A program made the translations under genes and the position numbers. The notes below the pieces were generated by a model. The model was not told the origin of the DNA and made no database searches. It worked only from the letters and a program-made list of their open reading frames with translations. Shown here in pieces: positions 1 through 5,686 of a stretch of 7,823 bases of DNA. This stretch comes from Spirochaetaceae bacterium (lineage in GTDB: Bacteria > Spirochaetota > Spirochaetia > Treponematales > Breznakiellaceae): assembly GCA_031290405.1 (NCBI GenBank), contig JAITNO010000033.1, positions 1 through 7,823 on the forward strand. Direction: 5' to 3'. How positions within the stretch are numbered: position 1 is the stretch's first letter; each line of letters begins with the position of its first letter.

Positions 1-4
1 GGGC

Positions 5-32
5 TTGACAGTATGCGTTGGGGCTATATAAT
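5..32 (+). promoter_or_regulatory. Perfect-consensus sigma-70 promoter
   Basis: A TTGACA -35 box (5-10) is followed, after a 16-base spacer, by a TATAAT -10 box (27-32). Both hexamers match the consensus exactly, and the spacer is one base short of the optimum. The predicted start of transcription, about 38-40, falls inside the first copy of the octamer array that begins at 35. No protein gene lies downstream on the plus strand within 500 bases, so the product, if any, would be a non-coding or antisense RNA running towards the 3' end of the caspase gene. A chance match of this quality in GC-rich DNA is unlikely but cannot be excluded. Confidence 0.5.
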
Positions 33-34
33 CG

Positions 35-108
35 CGTTCGTACGTTCGTACGTTCGTACGTTCGTACGTTCGTACGTTCGTACGTTCGTACGTTCGTACG
101 TTCGTACG
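35..108. repeat. Octamer tandem repeat, 9.25 perfect copies
   Basis: The unit CGTTCGTA is repeated nine times without a mismatch (35-106), followed by CG (107-108). Perfect identity points to recent expansion by replication slippage, so copy number probably varies between strains. The junction of each pair of units contains the palindrome CGTACG. The plus strand reads through as an eight-residue repeat (RSYVRTFV), but the unit is not a multiple of three and nothing else suggests coding. A separate (CG)7 run follows at 115-128. Confidence 0.95.
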
Positions 109-209
109 GCCCCTCGCGCGCGCGCGCGAAGAGTCAAGGTCTTACGGTCTCTGTTTATCATGCTTCCATTGTCGCATGAGCGCGCGGTTTTGTCAAGAGT
201 CCTTGTGAA

Positions 210-229
210 GGGGGGGCGTTGCGGGGGGG
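210..229 (+). other. Potential G-quadruplex
   Basis: Two runs of seven G (210-216 and 223-229) are separated by CGTTGC. Each run can supply two GGG tracts with a one-base loop, so the segment fits the standard G3+N1-7 quadruplex pattern with loops of 1, 6 and 1 bases. It would form on the plus DNA strand, or in RNA made from the promoter at 5-32. The second run is also half of the hairpin at 221-242, so the two structures would compete. Confidence 0.5.
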
Positions 230-242
230 CGGCGCCCCCCGC
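221..242. other. GC hairpin, 7-bp stem with GGC loop
   Basis: GGGGGGC (224-230) pairs with GCCCCCC (234-240) across a GGC loop. With G223 bulged, the outer bases 221-222 and 241-242 add two more pairs. No T-run follows on either strand, so it is not a canonical intrinsic terminator. A shorter hairpin with the same GGC loop occurs at 427-439 (GGGGC/GCCCC), which suggests related elements. Confidence 0.6.
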
Positions 243-250
243 AGGAGGGG

Positions 251-275
251 TAGCGCGCAATGAAGTGCGCGCGTA
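251..275. other. Inverted repeat GCGCGCA/TGCGCGC
   Basis: GCGCGCA (253-259) and TGCGCGC (266-272) form a perfect seven-base-pair stem with the six-base loop ATGAAG. TA at 251-252 and 274-275 extends it by two pairs if G273 is bulged. It is followed directly by the G8 run and a possible G6/C6 hairpin (276-291). It could be a protein-binding palindrome or an RNA hairpin, and nothing in the sequence decides between these. Confidence 0.5.
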
Positions 276-303
276 GGGGGGGGCTCCCCCCTCCTCCTCT
301 CTT

Positions 304-341
304 CTCTTCTTCTCTGTGAAAGCAAAGCCGAAAGCTGGGGG
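304..341. repeat. 38-bp direct repeat, copy 1
   Basis: This is the first of two 38-base direct copies that differ at only two positions; the second is at 445-482, exactly 141 bases away. The shared sequence holds a pyrimidine-rich CTCTTCTTCTCTGTG part, then GAAAGCAAAGC, then a GCTGGGGG end. The right end runs into G-rich DNA in both copies. A dispersed intergenic element or a local duplication are both possible. Confidence 0.8.
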
Positions 342-444
342 GGGCGGCTTGCGGACAAAAAGCATATCGCTGGGGGCGTGGCCCCGTAGGGCGCAAAAAG
401 AGCCTGTGGCGCCCTGCGGCGCGGAGGGGGCGGCGCCCCGCTTC

Positions 445-482
445 CTCTTCTTCTCTGTGAAAGCAAAGCTGAAGGCTGGGGG
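445..482. repeat. 38-bp direct repeat, copy 2
   Basis: This is the second copy of the element at 304-341, with T for C at 470 and G for A at 474. It sits just downstream of the caspase gene's stop codon, about 20 bases away on the minus strand. It is preceded on the plus strand by the GGGGC/GCCCC hairpin at 427-439. Confidence 0.8.
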
Positions 483-502
483 TGCGGCGGGGCTTCCTCC
501 TT

Positions 503-3500
503 CTAGGGCAGCGCGGCTATGTTGAAGTAATCGTAGCCGTCGGGGGTGTACATGACGGGGTGTTGGCGGTTGCCGCTGAGGGCGGCGACGGATTCGCTGA
601 CGTAGCTGGCCAGTCCCATCATGGTTACTTTGCCGCGGATGACTTTTGACTCGGCTTCGCCGGCCATGCCGCGGATGATGCTGTGCGTGAAGAGGCCGTG
701 ATGGTATATGGGGGACTCGATGGCGTATTCGTCGGTTTTGCTGGAGGCGAAGATGACGGTGCTGAAGTCTTGGAGTTCTTTTATGAGGCGGTTGTTGTCG
801 ACGGTGCGGACGTTGGGGCCGCTTATGCCGCCTGAATGGCAGGAGTCGATGAATATGAGTTTTTTCCCGGGCTGGTTTAAGACGGTGTTGATGGCGGTGT
901 TGGGGACGGCGTCTTCGAGCGGGACGGCGCCGTCTTCGCGTATGCGGATTTCGCTGGGCAAGAGGTGATAGTTGCCGTCTTTGTCGCTGACGCCGTGTCC
1001 TGAGATGAAGATGACGATGGTGTCGCGCGCGTCTGCGCGCTTGAGGCGCTCGAACGCGGCGAGGATGGTTTCTTTTGTGGGTTTAAGGGGGGCGTCGTCG
1101 GCGACGAGGATGTTGTACACGGGTGTGTAGAGTTTTCCTGCTTGGGCGCCGAAGGCGGCGGCGATGGCGCGGGCGTCCTGGACGGCATAGCGCAGGTTGC
1201 TGATGGCGGCTTCTTCGTAGTGGTTGACGCCGATGGTGAGGGTCCAGAGGGCGGGGAGGCGGCTGGCCTCCTGCGCGGCGCGGCTTTCCAGGCGGACGAT
1301 GGTCTTCGCCCTCCCCTGCGAATAGGCGTTGGCGGCGAGGACTTCGATGCGGTTCTCGCCTTCTTCGAGTTGGATGGGGAGGTTTAATGCGATGTTCTGG
1401 GCGCCTGAGGGGGGGATGATTTCGGCGTCGTTGACGGCGATGAGCTGGGGGCTGCTGCGGGCGAATTGCAGTTCGCTGCGGCCGAGTTTTCTGCCGTTGA
1501 CGATGACGGCGATGGTTTGTATGGGGCGCTTGTCGTCGCGGACGGTGAAGGCGAGTTCGGCGTTGCGCGTGGTGAGGACGGCGCCGCTTGCGGGGGTTTG
1601 CAGGGCGACTTCGGGCGGCAAAAAGGTTGCGGCGTCGTGGATTCCGGCGGCGTTGTAGGCTCTGTTGTCGCCGCGTACGCGCGCTTCGACGAGGTTAGGC
1701 TGATAGTAGAGGCCGCGGTACTGGGCGATGCCGTCGACTCTGCCGCCTGCGCGGACGTTGATGTACTCGTCGCCTTTGGGCGAGGCGTTGTAGTAGCCGT
1801 TGGGGGTCAGCGTCGCCCACTCGCCTGGGGTAAAGCCGATGCACTGAACGATCTCTTCGCCGGTGCGGGCGTCGTAAAAGCGCGTGGAGCCGTCCAGGAA
1901 GCCTGCGGCGAGGCGGGCGTCGTCGGGGCTGTAGTCGAGGGCGAGGGCGGTAACGCCGGTGTGGACAAGCTGGGTCTGGGCGCCTGATTGCGCGTCGAGC
2001 ATCCGCAGGGTGTTGTCGTCGGCGGCTATGGCGATGTGGGCGCCGGCTCTGTCGTACACGATCTTCTCGATGTCGGCGCCGCCTTTGCTGGGGAAGGCGC
2101 GCAGTTTCTTTCCGTCTGCGGCGTCGATGACGGCGATGGTTCCGTCGTCGTCGGCGCAGGCGATCTCCTTCCCGTCGGGGCTGAGGGCGATTTTGTTGTT
2201 CGTGATGTCCTCTGCGCTGTGCAGTTCTTGCCCGCTGCGGGCGTCCCATATTTTGACGCTGCGATCCTGCGAAGAGGAGACGATGCGCTCTCCGTCGGGG
2301 CTGAAGCAGACGGCGCTGACGCGGCCGCGGTGCCCCGCGAGGGTCAGGGTTTTCTCTCCGCTGTGGGCGTCCCACACGTGGACGGCGTTGTGGACGGCGG
2401 TTCCCACGGGGGGCCCGAAGCCGAACGCCGACCACCAGCCGGAGCCGGCGGCGACGCGCGTCCCGTCGGGGCTGAAGGCTATGTTGAAGAGTTGTCCCGC
2501 GCCGGCATCGAGCGTCTTGAGCAGGTCGCCGCTTGCTGCGTCCCAGATCCTCACCTTCCCGTCGAAGGAGGAGGCGGCGAGGAGGGCGCCGTCGGGGCTA
2601 AAGACCGCGTTGACGCTGTGGCCGTGCGCGCCGGCGAACTCCCTCCGTTCCCTGCCGCTGTGAACGTCCCAGATCCTCACCCTTCCATCGGCGGCGGCGG
2701 AAGCGACGCTCTGGCCGTCGGGGCTGTAGGCGATGCGGTGGACGGCGGCGGCATAGCCGGCGATGCGCGCCTCGTCCACTTCGGCGCGCCAATCCCACAC
2801 ATAGATCAGGAAGAGGGCCGCGTCGACGGCGGCGATGTACGCGCCGTCGGGGTTGAAGCGCGCGCAAATCACGTCGCCCGAAAAGCCTCCTTTGCTGTGC
2901 ACCGGCGCGCCGCTCTGCGCGTCCCACACCTTGACCGTCCGGTCGCCGGACGCCGTAACGATGTGCGTTCCGTCCGCGCTGAACGACGCCGCGTAGACCG
3001 CGCCCCCATGCCCGCTCAGCTCAAGGAGGGTGTTCCCGTCGTCCGCGTCCACGATGCGGACGATATTCCCTTCCGAGGCGGCGATCCGCTTTCCGTCGGG
3101 GCTGAACGAGACCGACCGGAAGGAGCCGGCGGCCCGCGCGACCCAGCGTTCGCCGCCGCTGCCTGAGTCCCAGAGCCGCAGCGTCTTGTCCGCCGAACAG
3201 GAGGCGAAGGAGTTCCCGTCGGGGCTGTAGGCGATTTCCAGAACCGCGTCCTCGTGCCCCTTTAGAACGAGGACCTCCTTCCCGCCCCGCGCAAGATCCC
3301 AGACCCTGATGCCCCCGTCGCCCGAGCAGGAGGCGAGGAGGGCGCCGTCGGGGCTGAACGCGCAGTCCCTCACCGCGCCGCCATGCCCCGCCAGCGTGCG
3401 AAGCTCCCGGCCCGTGCGGGCGTCCCAGATCTTCACCGTCTTGTCGGCGGAGGCGCTGGCCGCCAGCGTCCCGTCCGGGCTAAAGACCGCCGCGTGGAGG

Positions 3501-3778
3501 GCGCCGTTATGCCCCTTGAGGGTAAAGACCTCGCGCCGCGAATCCACCTCCCAGATCTTCGCCGTGCCGTCCAGCGCCGCCGAAAGGATGCGCGCCCCGT
3601 CGGGGCTGTAGTCGATGCTCAAGATGGGGTAGGTGTGCCCCGTCTGCGGATACACCGCCACCGCCTGACCGTCCGCCTGCTTCGTCGCCGCAGGTGCCGC
3701 CCGGCTCCCCGCGCACGAGCCTGCGCCCAGCAGCGCCGCACCCAGCGCCAGCCCCCGCATCAATGTTTGCACCGTCAT
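503..3778 (-). CDS. Exported WD40-repeat caspase-like protease (peptidase C14)
   Basis: Predicted 1091-residue multidomain protein. Residues 1-22 form a signal peptide with a hydrophobic core ending in AGSC. The cysteine at 22 fits the loose lipoprotein pattern, so the protein is probably a lipoprotein or is at least exported. Residues ~48-640 hold 14 WD40 blades, most with the (F/Y)SPDG turn and a WD-type end; this number fits two seven-bladed propellers. Blade 10 has a ~15-residue Gly/Phe-rich insertion. Residues ~640-835 contain a GEWATLTPNGYY-type linker and an Ig-like beta-rich stretch. Residues ~842-1085 are a caspase fold: catalytic His928 in ISGHGV and Cys980 in IDSCHSG, then a YHHGLFTHSI segment. 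WD40-caspase fusions are known in bacteria, and their targets are mostly unknown. I chose the ATG at 3778 because AAAGGAG lies six bases upstream of it; an in-frame TTG six codons earlier would overlap that site. It is separated from hslU by ~360 bases, so it is probably transcribed on its own. Confidence 0.93.
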   Translation of the reverse strand: MTVQTLMRGLALGAALLGAGSCAGSRAAPAATKQADGQAVAVYPQTGHTYPILSIDYSPDGARILSAALDGTAKIWEVDSRREVFTLKGHNGALHAAVFSPDGTLAASASADKTVKIWDARTGRELRTLAGHGGAVRDCAFSPDGALLASCSGDGGIRVWDLARGGKEVLVLKGHEDAVLEIAYSPDGNSFASCSADKTLRLWDSGSGGERWVARAAGSFRSVSFSPDGKRIAASEGNIVRIVDADDGNTLLELSGHGGAVYAASFSADGTHIVTASGDRTVKVWDAQSGAPVHSKGGFSGDVICARFNPDGAYIAAVDAALFLIYVWDWRAEVDEARIAGYAAAVHRIAYSPDGQSVASAAADGRVRIWDVHSGRERREFAGAHGHSVNAVFSPDGALLAASSFDGKVRIWDAASGDLLKTLDAGAGQLFNIAFSPDGTRVAAGSGWWSAFGFGPPVGTAVHNAVHVWDAHSGEKTLTLAGHRGRVSAVCFSPDGERIVSSSQDRSVKIWDARSGQELHSAEDITNNKIALSPDGKEIACADDDGTIAVIDAADGKKLRAFPSKGGADIEKIVYDRAGAHIAIAADDNTLRMLDAQSGAQTQLVHTGVTALALDYSPDDARLAAGFLDGSTRFYDARTGEEIVQCIGFTPGEWATLTPNGYYNASPKGDEYINVRAGGRVDGIAQYRGLYYQPNLVEARVRGDNRAYNAAGIHDAATFLPPEVALQTPASGAVLTTRNAELAFTVRDDKRPIQTIAVIVNGRKLGRSELQFARSSPQLIAVNDAEIIPPSGAQNIALNLPIQLEEGENRIEVLAANAYSQGRAKTIVRLESRAAQEASRLPALWTLTIGVNHYEEAAISNLRYAVQDARAIAAAFGAQAGKLYTPVYNILVADDAPLKPTKETILAAFERLKRADARDTIVIFISGHGVSDKDGNYHLLPSEIRIREDGAVPLEDAVPNTAINTVLNQPGKKLIFIDSCHSGGISGPNVRTVDNNRLIKELQDFSTVIFASSKTDEYAIESPIYHHGLFTHSIIRGMAGEAESKVIRGKVTMMGLASYVSESVAALSGNRQHPVMYTPDGYDYFNIAALP

Positions 3779-3784
3779 GTGTCG

Positions 3785-3791
3785 CTCCTTT
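3785..3791 (-). promoter_or_regulatory. Ribosome-binding site that sets the caspase start
   Basis: Read on the minus strand this is AAAGGAG, six bases before the ATG at 3778. It decides against the upstream TTG at 3796-3794, whose first codons would be the ribosome-binding site itself. The protein therefore starts MTVQTL, which puts the signal peptide at the extreme N-terminus. Confidence 0.85.
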
Positions 3792-3814
3792 CCCAAACCC
3801 TACCACAAGGAGGA

Positions 3815-3830
3815 GGGGGAAGTCTCCCCC
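3815..3830. other. Short hairpin in the caspase 5' leader
   Basis: GGGGGA (3815-3820) pairs with TCCCCC (3825-3830) over a four-base loop. On the minus strand it lies in the likely untranslated leader of the caspase mRNA, about 24 bases before the ribosome-binding site. It could modulate translation. There is no direct sign that it does. Confidence 0.35.
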
Positions 3831-3863
3831 GCGCAGATGAAGAGAGACGGGGGAATGAATGGC

Positions 3864-3983
3864 TTGAACGCCATGGCGGTGAGCTTGAACGACATGGCGG
3901 TGGACTTGAACGACATAGCGGTGGACTTGAACGCCATGGCGGTGGACTTGAACGCCATAGCGGTGGGCTTGAACGCCATAGCG
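3864..3983. repeat. 21-bp tandem repeat, five full copies plus a partial sixth
   Basis: Copies start at 3864, 3885, 3906, 3927 and 3948, with a partial sixth at 3969-3983. The consensus is TTGAACGCCATGGCGGTGG followed by AC. The core CGCCATGGCG is a perfect ten-base palindrome in copies 1 and 4 and has one or two changes in the others. Differences between copies are confined to a few positions (C/A and G/A in the core, and the final bases), so the array is older than the octamer array. The unit is seven codons long: one plus-strand frame reads LNAMAVD-type heptads and one minus-strand frame reads FKSTAMA-type heptads. The array lies upstream of the caspase gene and downstream of hslU. A protein-binding array and a remnant of a repetitive coding sequence are both possible. 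Confidence 0.9.
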
Positions 3984-4057
3984 TCAAAACCGCCTGCCAA
4001 GCCGTCCAGAGTGTGTGTAGATCCCTCCAGAGCCTGGTCTGAGCCAAAAGCCCGACG

Positions 4058-4080
4058 CCTCCGCGCCGCGGGCGCGGGGG
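4058..4080. other. Strong GC hairpin downstream of hslU
   Basis: CCGCGCC (4061-4067) pairs perfectly with GGCGCGG (4071-4077) over a GCG loop. On the plus strand a G-T wobble and two further pairs extend the stem to 4058-4080. It lies about 60 bases past the hslU stop codon. On the minus strand the bases after it (GAGGCGTCGGGCTTTTGG) contain only a late, short T-run, so it is a doubtful intrinsic terminator. It might instead protect the hslU 3' end. Confidence 0.4.
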
Positions 4081-4141
4081 GATGCGCCCTCTTGATGGGG
4101 ACGCTCCCCCTCCCTCTTTACGGAAACGGCGCCATGCGCCC

Positions 4142-5677
4142 TTATAAAATGTATCTTCCCAGATCGCGGTCTTCGGCCAGATCCTTCAGACGCTCGTTCA
4201 CGAAGTCCGGAGTTATCATAATCGTCGTCGGGGCGATGTCAGGCGCGTCGAACGAGATGTTTTCGAGCAGGGTTTCCATGATCGTGTGCAGGCGGCGCGC
4301 GCCGATGTTTTCGAGGCTGGCATTTACCTCCGCGGCAATCGCGGCAAGCCGGTCAACCGCTTCCGGCGTGAATTCAATCGTAACGTCCTCCGTGGCGAGG
4401 AGCTCTTTATACTGACGCGTCAAAGCGTTCTTAGGCTCGGTGAGGATCCGCAGGAAATCATCCTTGCCCAGCGAATCAAGCTCGACGCGGAGCGGGAAAC
4501 GCCCCTGCAATTCGGGAATCAAGTCGGAAGGCTTGCTGATATTGAACGCGCCGGCGGCGATGAAGAGGACATGGTTCGTGTTCACCTGCCCATACTTCGT
4601 GTTTACCGTCGCGCCCTCGACAATCGGCAAAATGTCCCGCTGAACGCCTTCGCGGGAAACGTCGTGGCCGGAGTTTTCGCCCCGAACGGCGATCTTGTCA
4701 ATCTCGTCGATAAAGACGATGCCCATCTCCTGCACGCGGTTGCGCGCTTCCTCCCCTACCCTATCCATGTCGATGAGCTTTTCGCCCTCCTGGTTGATGA
4801 GGATTTCACGTGCGCGCTTGACCGGCAGCACTTTTTTCTTTTCGTTTCCGCCGATCATATTGGCAAAACCGGAAATCGCCGACTCGATTTCTTCTATGCC
4901 GCTGCCCATCATCCCGAAAGCGGGCATCTGGACATCCTGGCTTACGGCGATTTCAACGGACCGGTCCTCAAGCTTGCCGTCGCGGAGCATAGTCCTGAAC
5001 TTTTCCCGCGTCTCGTTGTACTTTTCTTTGTCGGTGGCTTCCTTTGCCTTCTCCGCCGCGCTCGACGGTCGTTTTGCTTCAGGCTCTTCGGCTTTCACCT
5101 TTTTTTCGCGCGTAACGGGGATCCCGACTTGAATCGCGGTGCCCACGATGCCCGGCCCCGAAAAAGAACTCATCGGCTTTACCACCGGTTTTGCCGTCTT
5201 AGACTCCTTCTTTTTCTTGACGCTCGAGCCGGGCAGCAGAAGGTCGAGGAGGGCCTCTTCAGCCCGCCTTTGCGCGTCGGCCTTCACCGCCTCCTGCATC
5301 TCCTTCTTCACCATGGCGAAGCCCGCGGCCATAAGGTCGCGCACCATCGACTCGACGTCGCGCCCAACATAGCCGACTTCGGTATACTTCGTCGCTTCCA
5401 CTTTGAGGAAGGGCGAGCCGGCAAGCTTGGCCAGGCGGCGGGCTATTTCCGTTTTACCGACTCCGGTCGGGCCTATCATCAGGATATTCTTAGGGGCAAT
5501 ATCCTCCCGCATTTCGGCGTCGAGCTTTAGTCGACGAATCCTGTTGCGAAGCGCAACGGCAACGGCGCGTTTTGCCTTCCCCTGCCCCACGATATACTTG
5601 TCCAGCTCCAAGACGATCTGCTTAGGCGTCAGGTGGTCAAGGTCTTTTTCGTCTGTTTTATTCTTTTTCAATTCCAT
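4142..5677 (-). CDS. hslU: HslU, ATPase subunit of the HslVU protease
   Basis: Predicted 511 residues. HslU is the AAA+ ring that unfolds substrates and threads them into the HslV peptidase in the cytoplasm. Visible motifs in order: Walker A GPTGVGKT (69-76), the pore loop GYVG (102-105), Walker B VFIDEID (321-327), sensor 1 AAGAFN (374-379), the arginine-finger region ELQGRFP (389-395), sensor 2 GARRLH (459-464), and the C-terminal tail DLGRYIL that docks onto HslV. The protein is about 70 residues longer than the 443-residue E. coli HslU. The excess lies in the I domain (about 152-218), a Lys/Glu/Ala/Pro/Ser-rich, probably flexible segment. The ATG is nine bases after the hslV stop. The only good ribosome-binding site (GGAGGAG) lies within the hslV 3' end, 18 bases upstream, so translation is probably coupled to hslV. 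Next downstream is the 363-base spacer, not codY as in Bacillota. Confidence 0.98.
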   Translation of the reverse strand: MELKKNKTDEKDLDHLTPKQIVLELDKYIVGQGKAKRAVAVALRNRIRRLKLDAEMREDIAPKNILMIGPTGVGKTEIARRLAKLAGSPFLKVEATKYTEVGYVGRDVESMVRDLMAAGFAMVKKEMQEAVKADAQRRAEEALLDLLLPGSSVKKKKESKTAKPVVKPMSSFSGPGIVGTAIQVGIPVTREKKVKAEEPEAKRPSSAAEKAKEATDKEKYNETREKFRTMLRDGKLEDRSVEIAVSQDVQMPAFGMMGSGIEEIESAISGFANMIGGNEKKKVLPVKRAREILINQEGEKLIDMDRVGEEARNRVQEMGIVFIDEIDKIAVRGENSGHDVSREGVQRDILPIVEGATVNTKYGQVNTNHVLFIAAGAFNISKPSDLIPELQGRFPLRVELDSLGKDDFLRILTEPKNALTRQYKELLATEDVTIEFTPEAVDRLAAIAAEVNASLENIGARRLHTIMETLLENISFDAPDIAPTTIMITPDFVNERLKDLAEDRDLGRYIL

Positions 5678-5686
5678 ACTGCTTTA

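Larger units (their letters stand above)
109..502. other. Non-coding, G-run and hairpin-rich spacer
   Basis: About 390 bases between the octamer array and the 3' end of the caspase gene contain no gene I can support. Open frames here encode low-complexity Pro/Arg/Gly strings typical of GC-rich non-coding DNA. The stretch holds a (CG)7 run (115-128), a six-base inverted repeat TCATGC/GCATGA (158-163/174-179), a possible G-quadruplex (210-229), several GC hairpins, two G8 runs (276-283 and 337-344) and a duplicated 38-bp sequence (304-341 and 445-482). On the minus strand, the five-base-pair hairpin 409-422 is followed nine bases later by a T5 run (399-395). That is at best a weak terminator for the caspase gene. 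Confidence 0.7.
3779..4141. other. Spacer between hslU and the caspase gene
   Basis: This 363-base stretch holds no gene I can support. From the hslU side it contains a strong GC hairpin (4058-4080), the 21-bp tandem array (3864-3983), a GGGGGA/TCCCCC hairpin (3815-3830) and the caspase ribosome-binding site. I found no convincing -35/-10 pair for the caspase gene on the minus strand: a TTGACG lies at the edge of the array, but no matching -10 follows. No hairpin here has the T-run of a standard terminator. Several frames stay open through the array because its unit is 21 bases without stops, so their length is not evidence of coding. Confidence 0.6.

Noticed and set aside
13..276. Plus-strand open frame with RSYVRTFV repeats
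   Set aside because: It exists only because the octamer array lacks stops; its ATG at 13 is upstream of the predicted transcription start, and the rest is low-complexity sequence.
409..422. Intrinsic terminator for the caspase gene
   Set aside because: Only a five-base-pair stem and the T5 run begins nine bases away; mentioned only as a weak possibility.
158..466. Minus-strand open frame rich in Arg/Pro/Gly over the GC-rich spacer
   Set aside because: Low-complexity composition, no ribosome-binding site, and it is made of the direct repeats and hairpins; overlapping frames are equally open.
1988..3166. Long plus-strand open frames opposite the caspase gene
   Set aside because: Antisense shadows of a GC-rich, repetitive WD40 gene; no independent domain or start signal.
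3794..3796. Upstream TTG start for the caspase gene (1097 residues)
   Set aside because: The extra codons coincide with the AAAGGAG ribosome-binding site that serves the ATG at 3778.
3864..3983. CRISPR array
   Set aside because: Units are contiguous 21-mers with no unique spacers and there are no cas genes nearby.
3777..4415. Plus-strand frame through the 21-bp array into hslU antisense
   Set aside because: Open through the array in several frames because the unit has no stops; its 3' half is antisense to the conserved hslU C-terminus.
4286..5530. 414-codon plus-strand open frame opposite hslU
   Set aside because: The minus frame encodes an unmistakable HslU with all motifs; the plus frame is a shadow.
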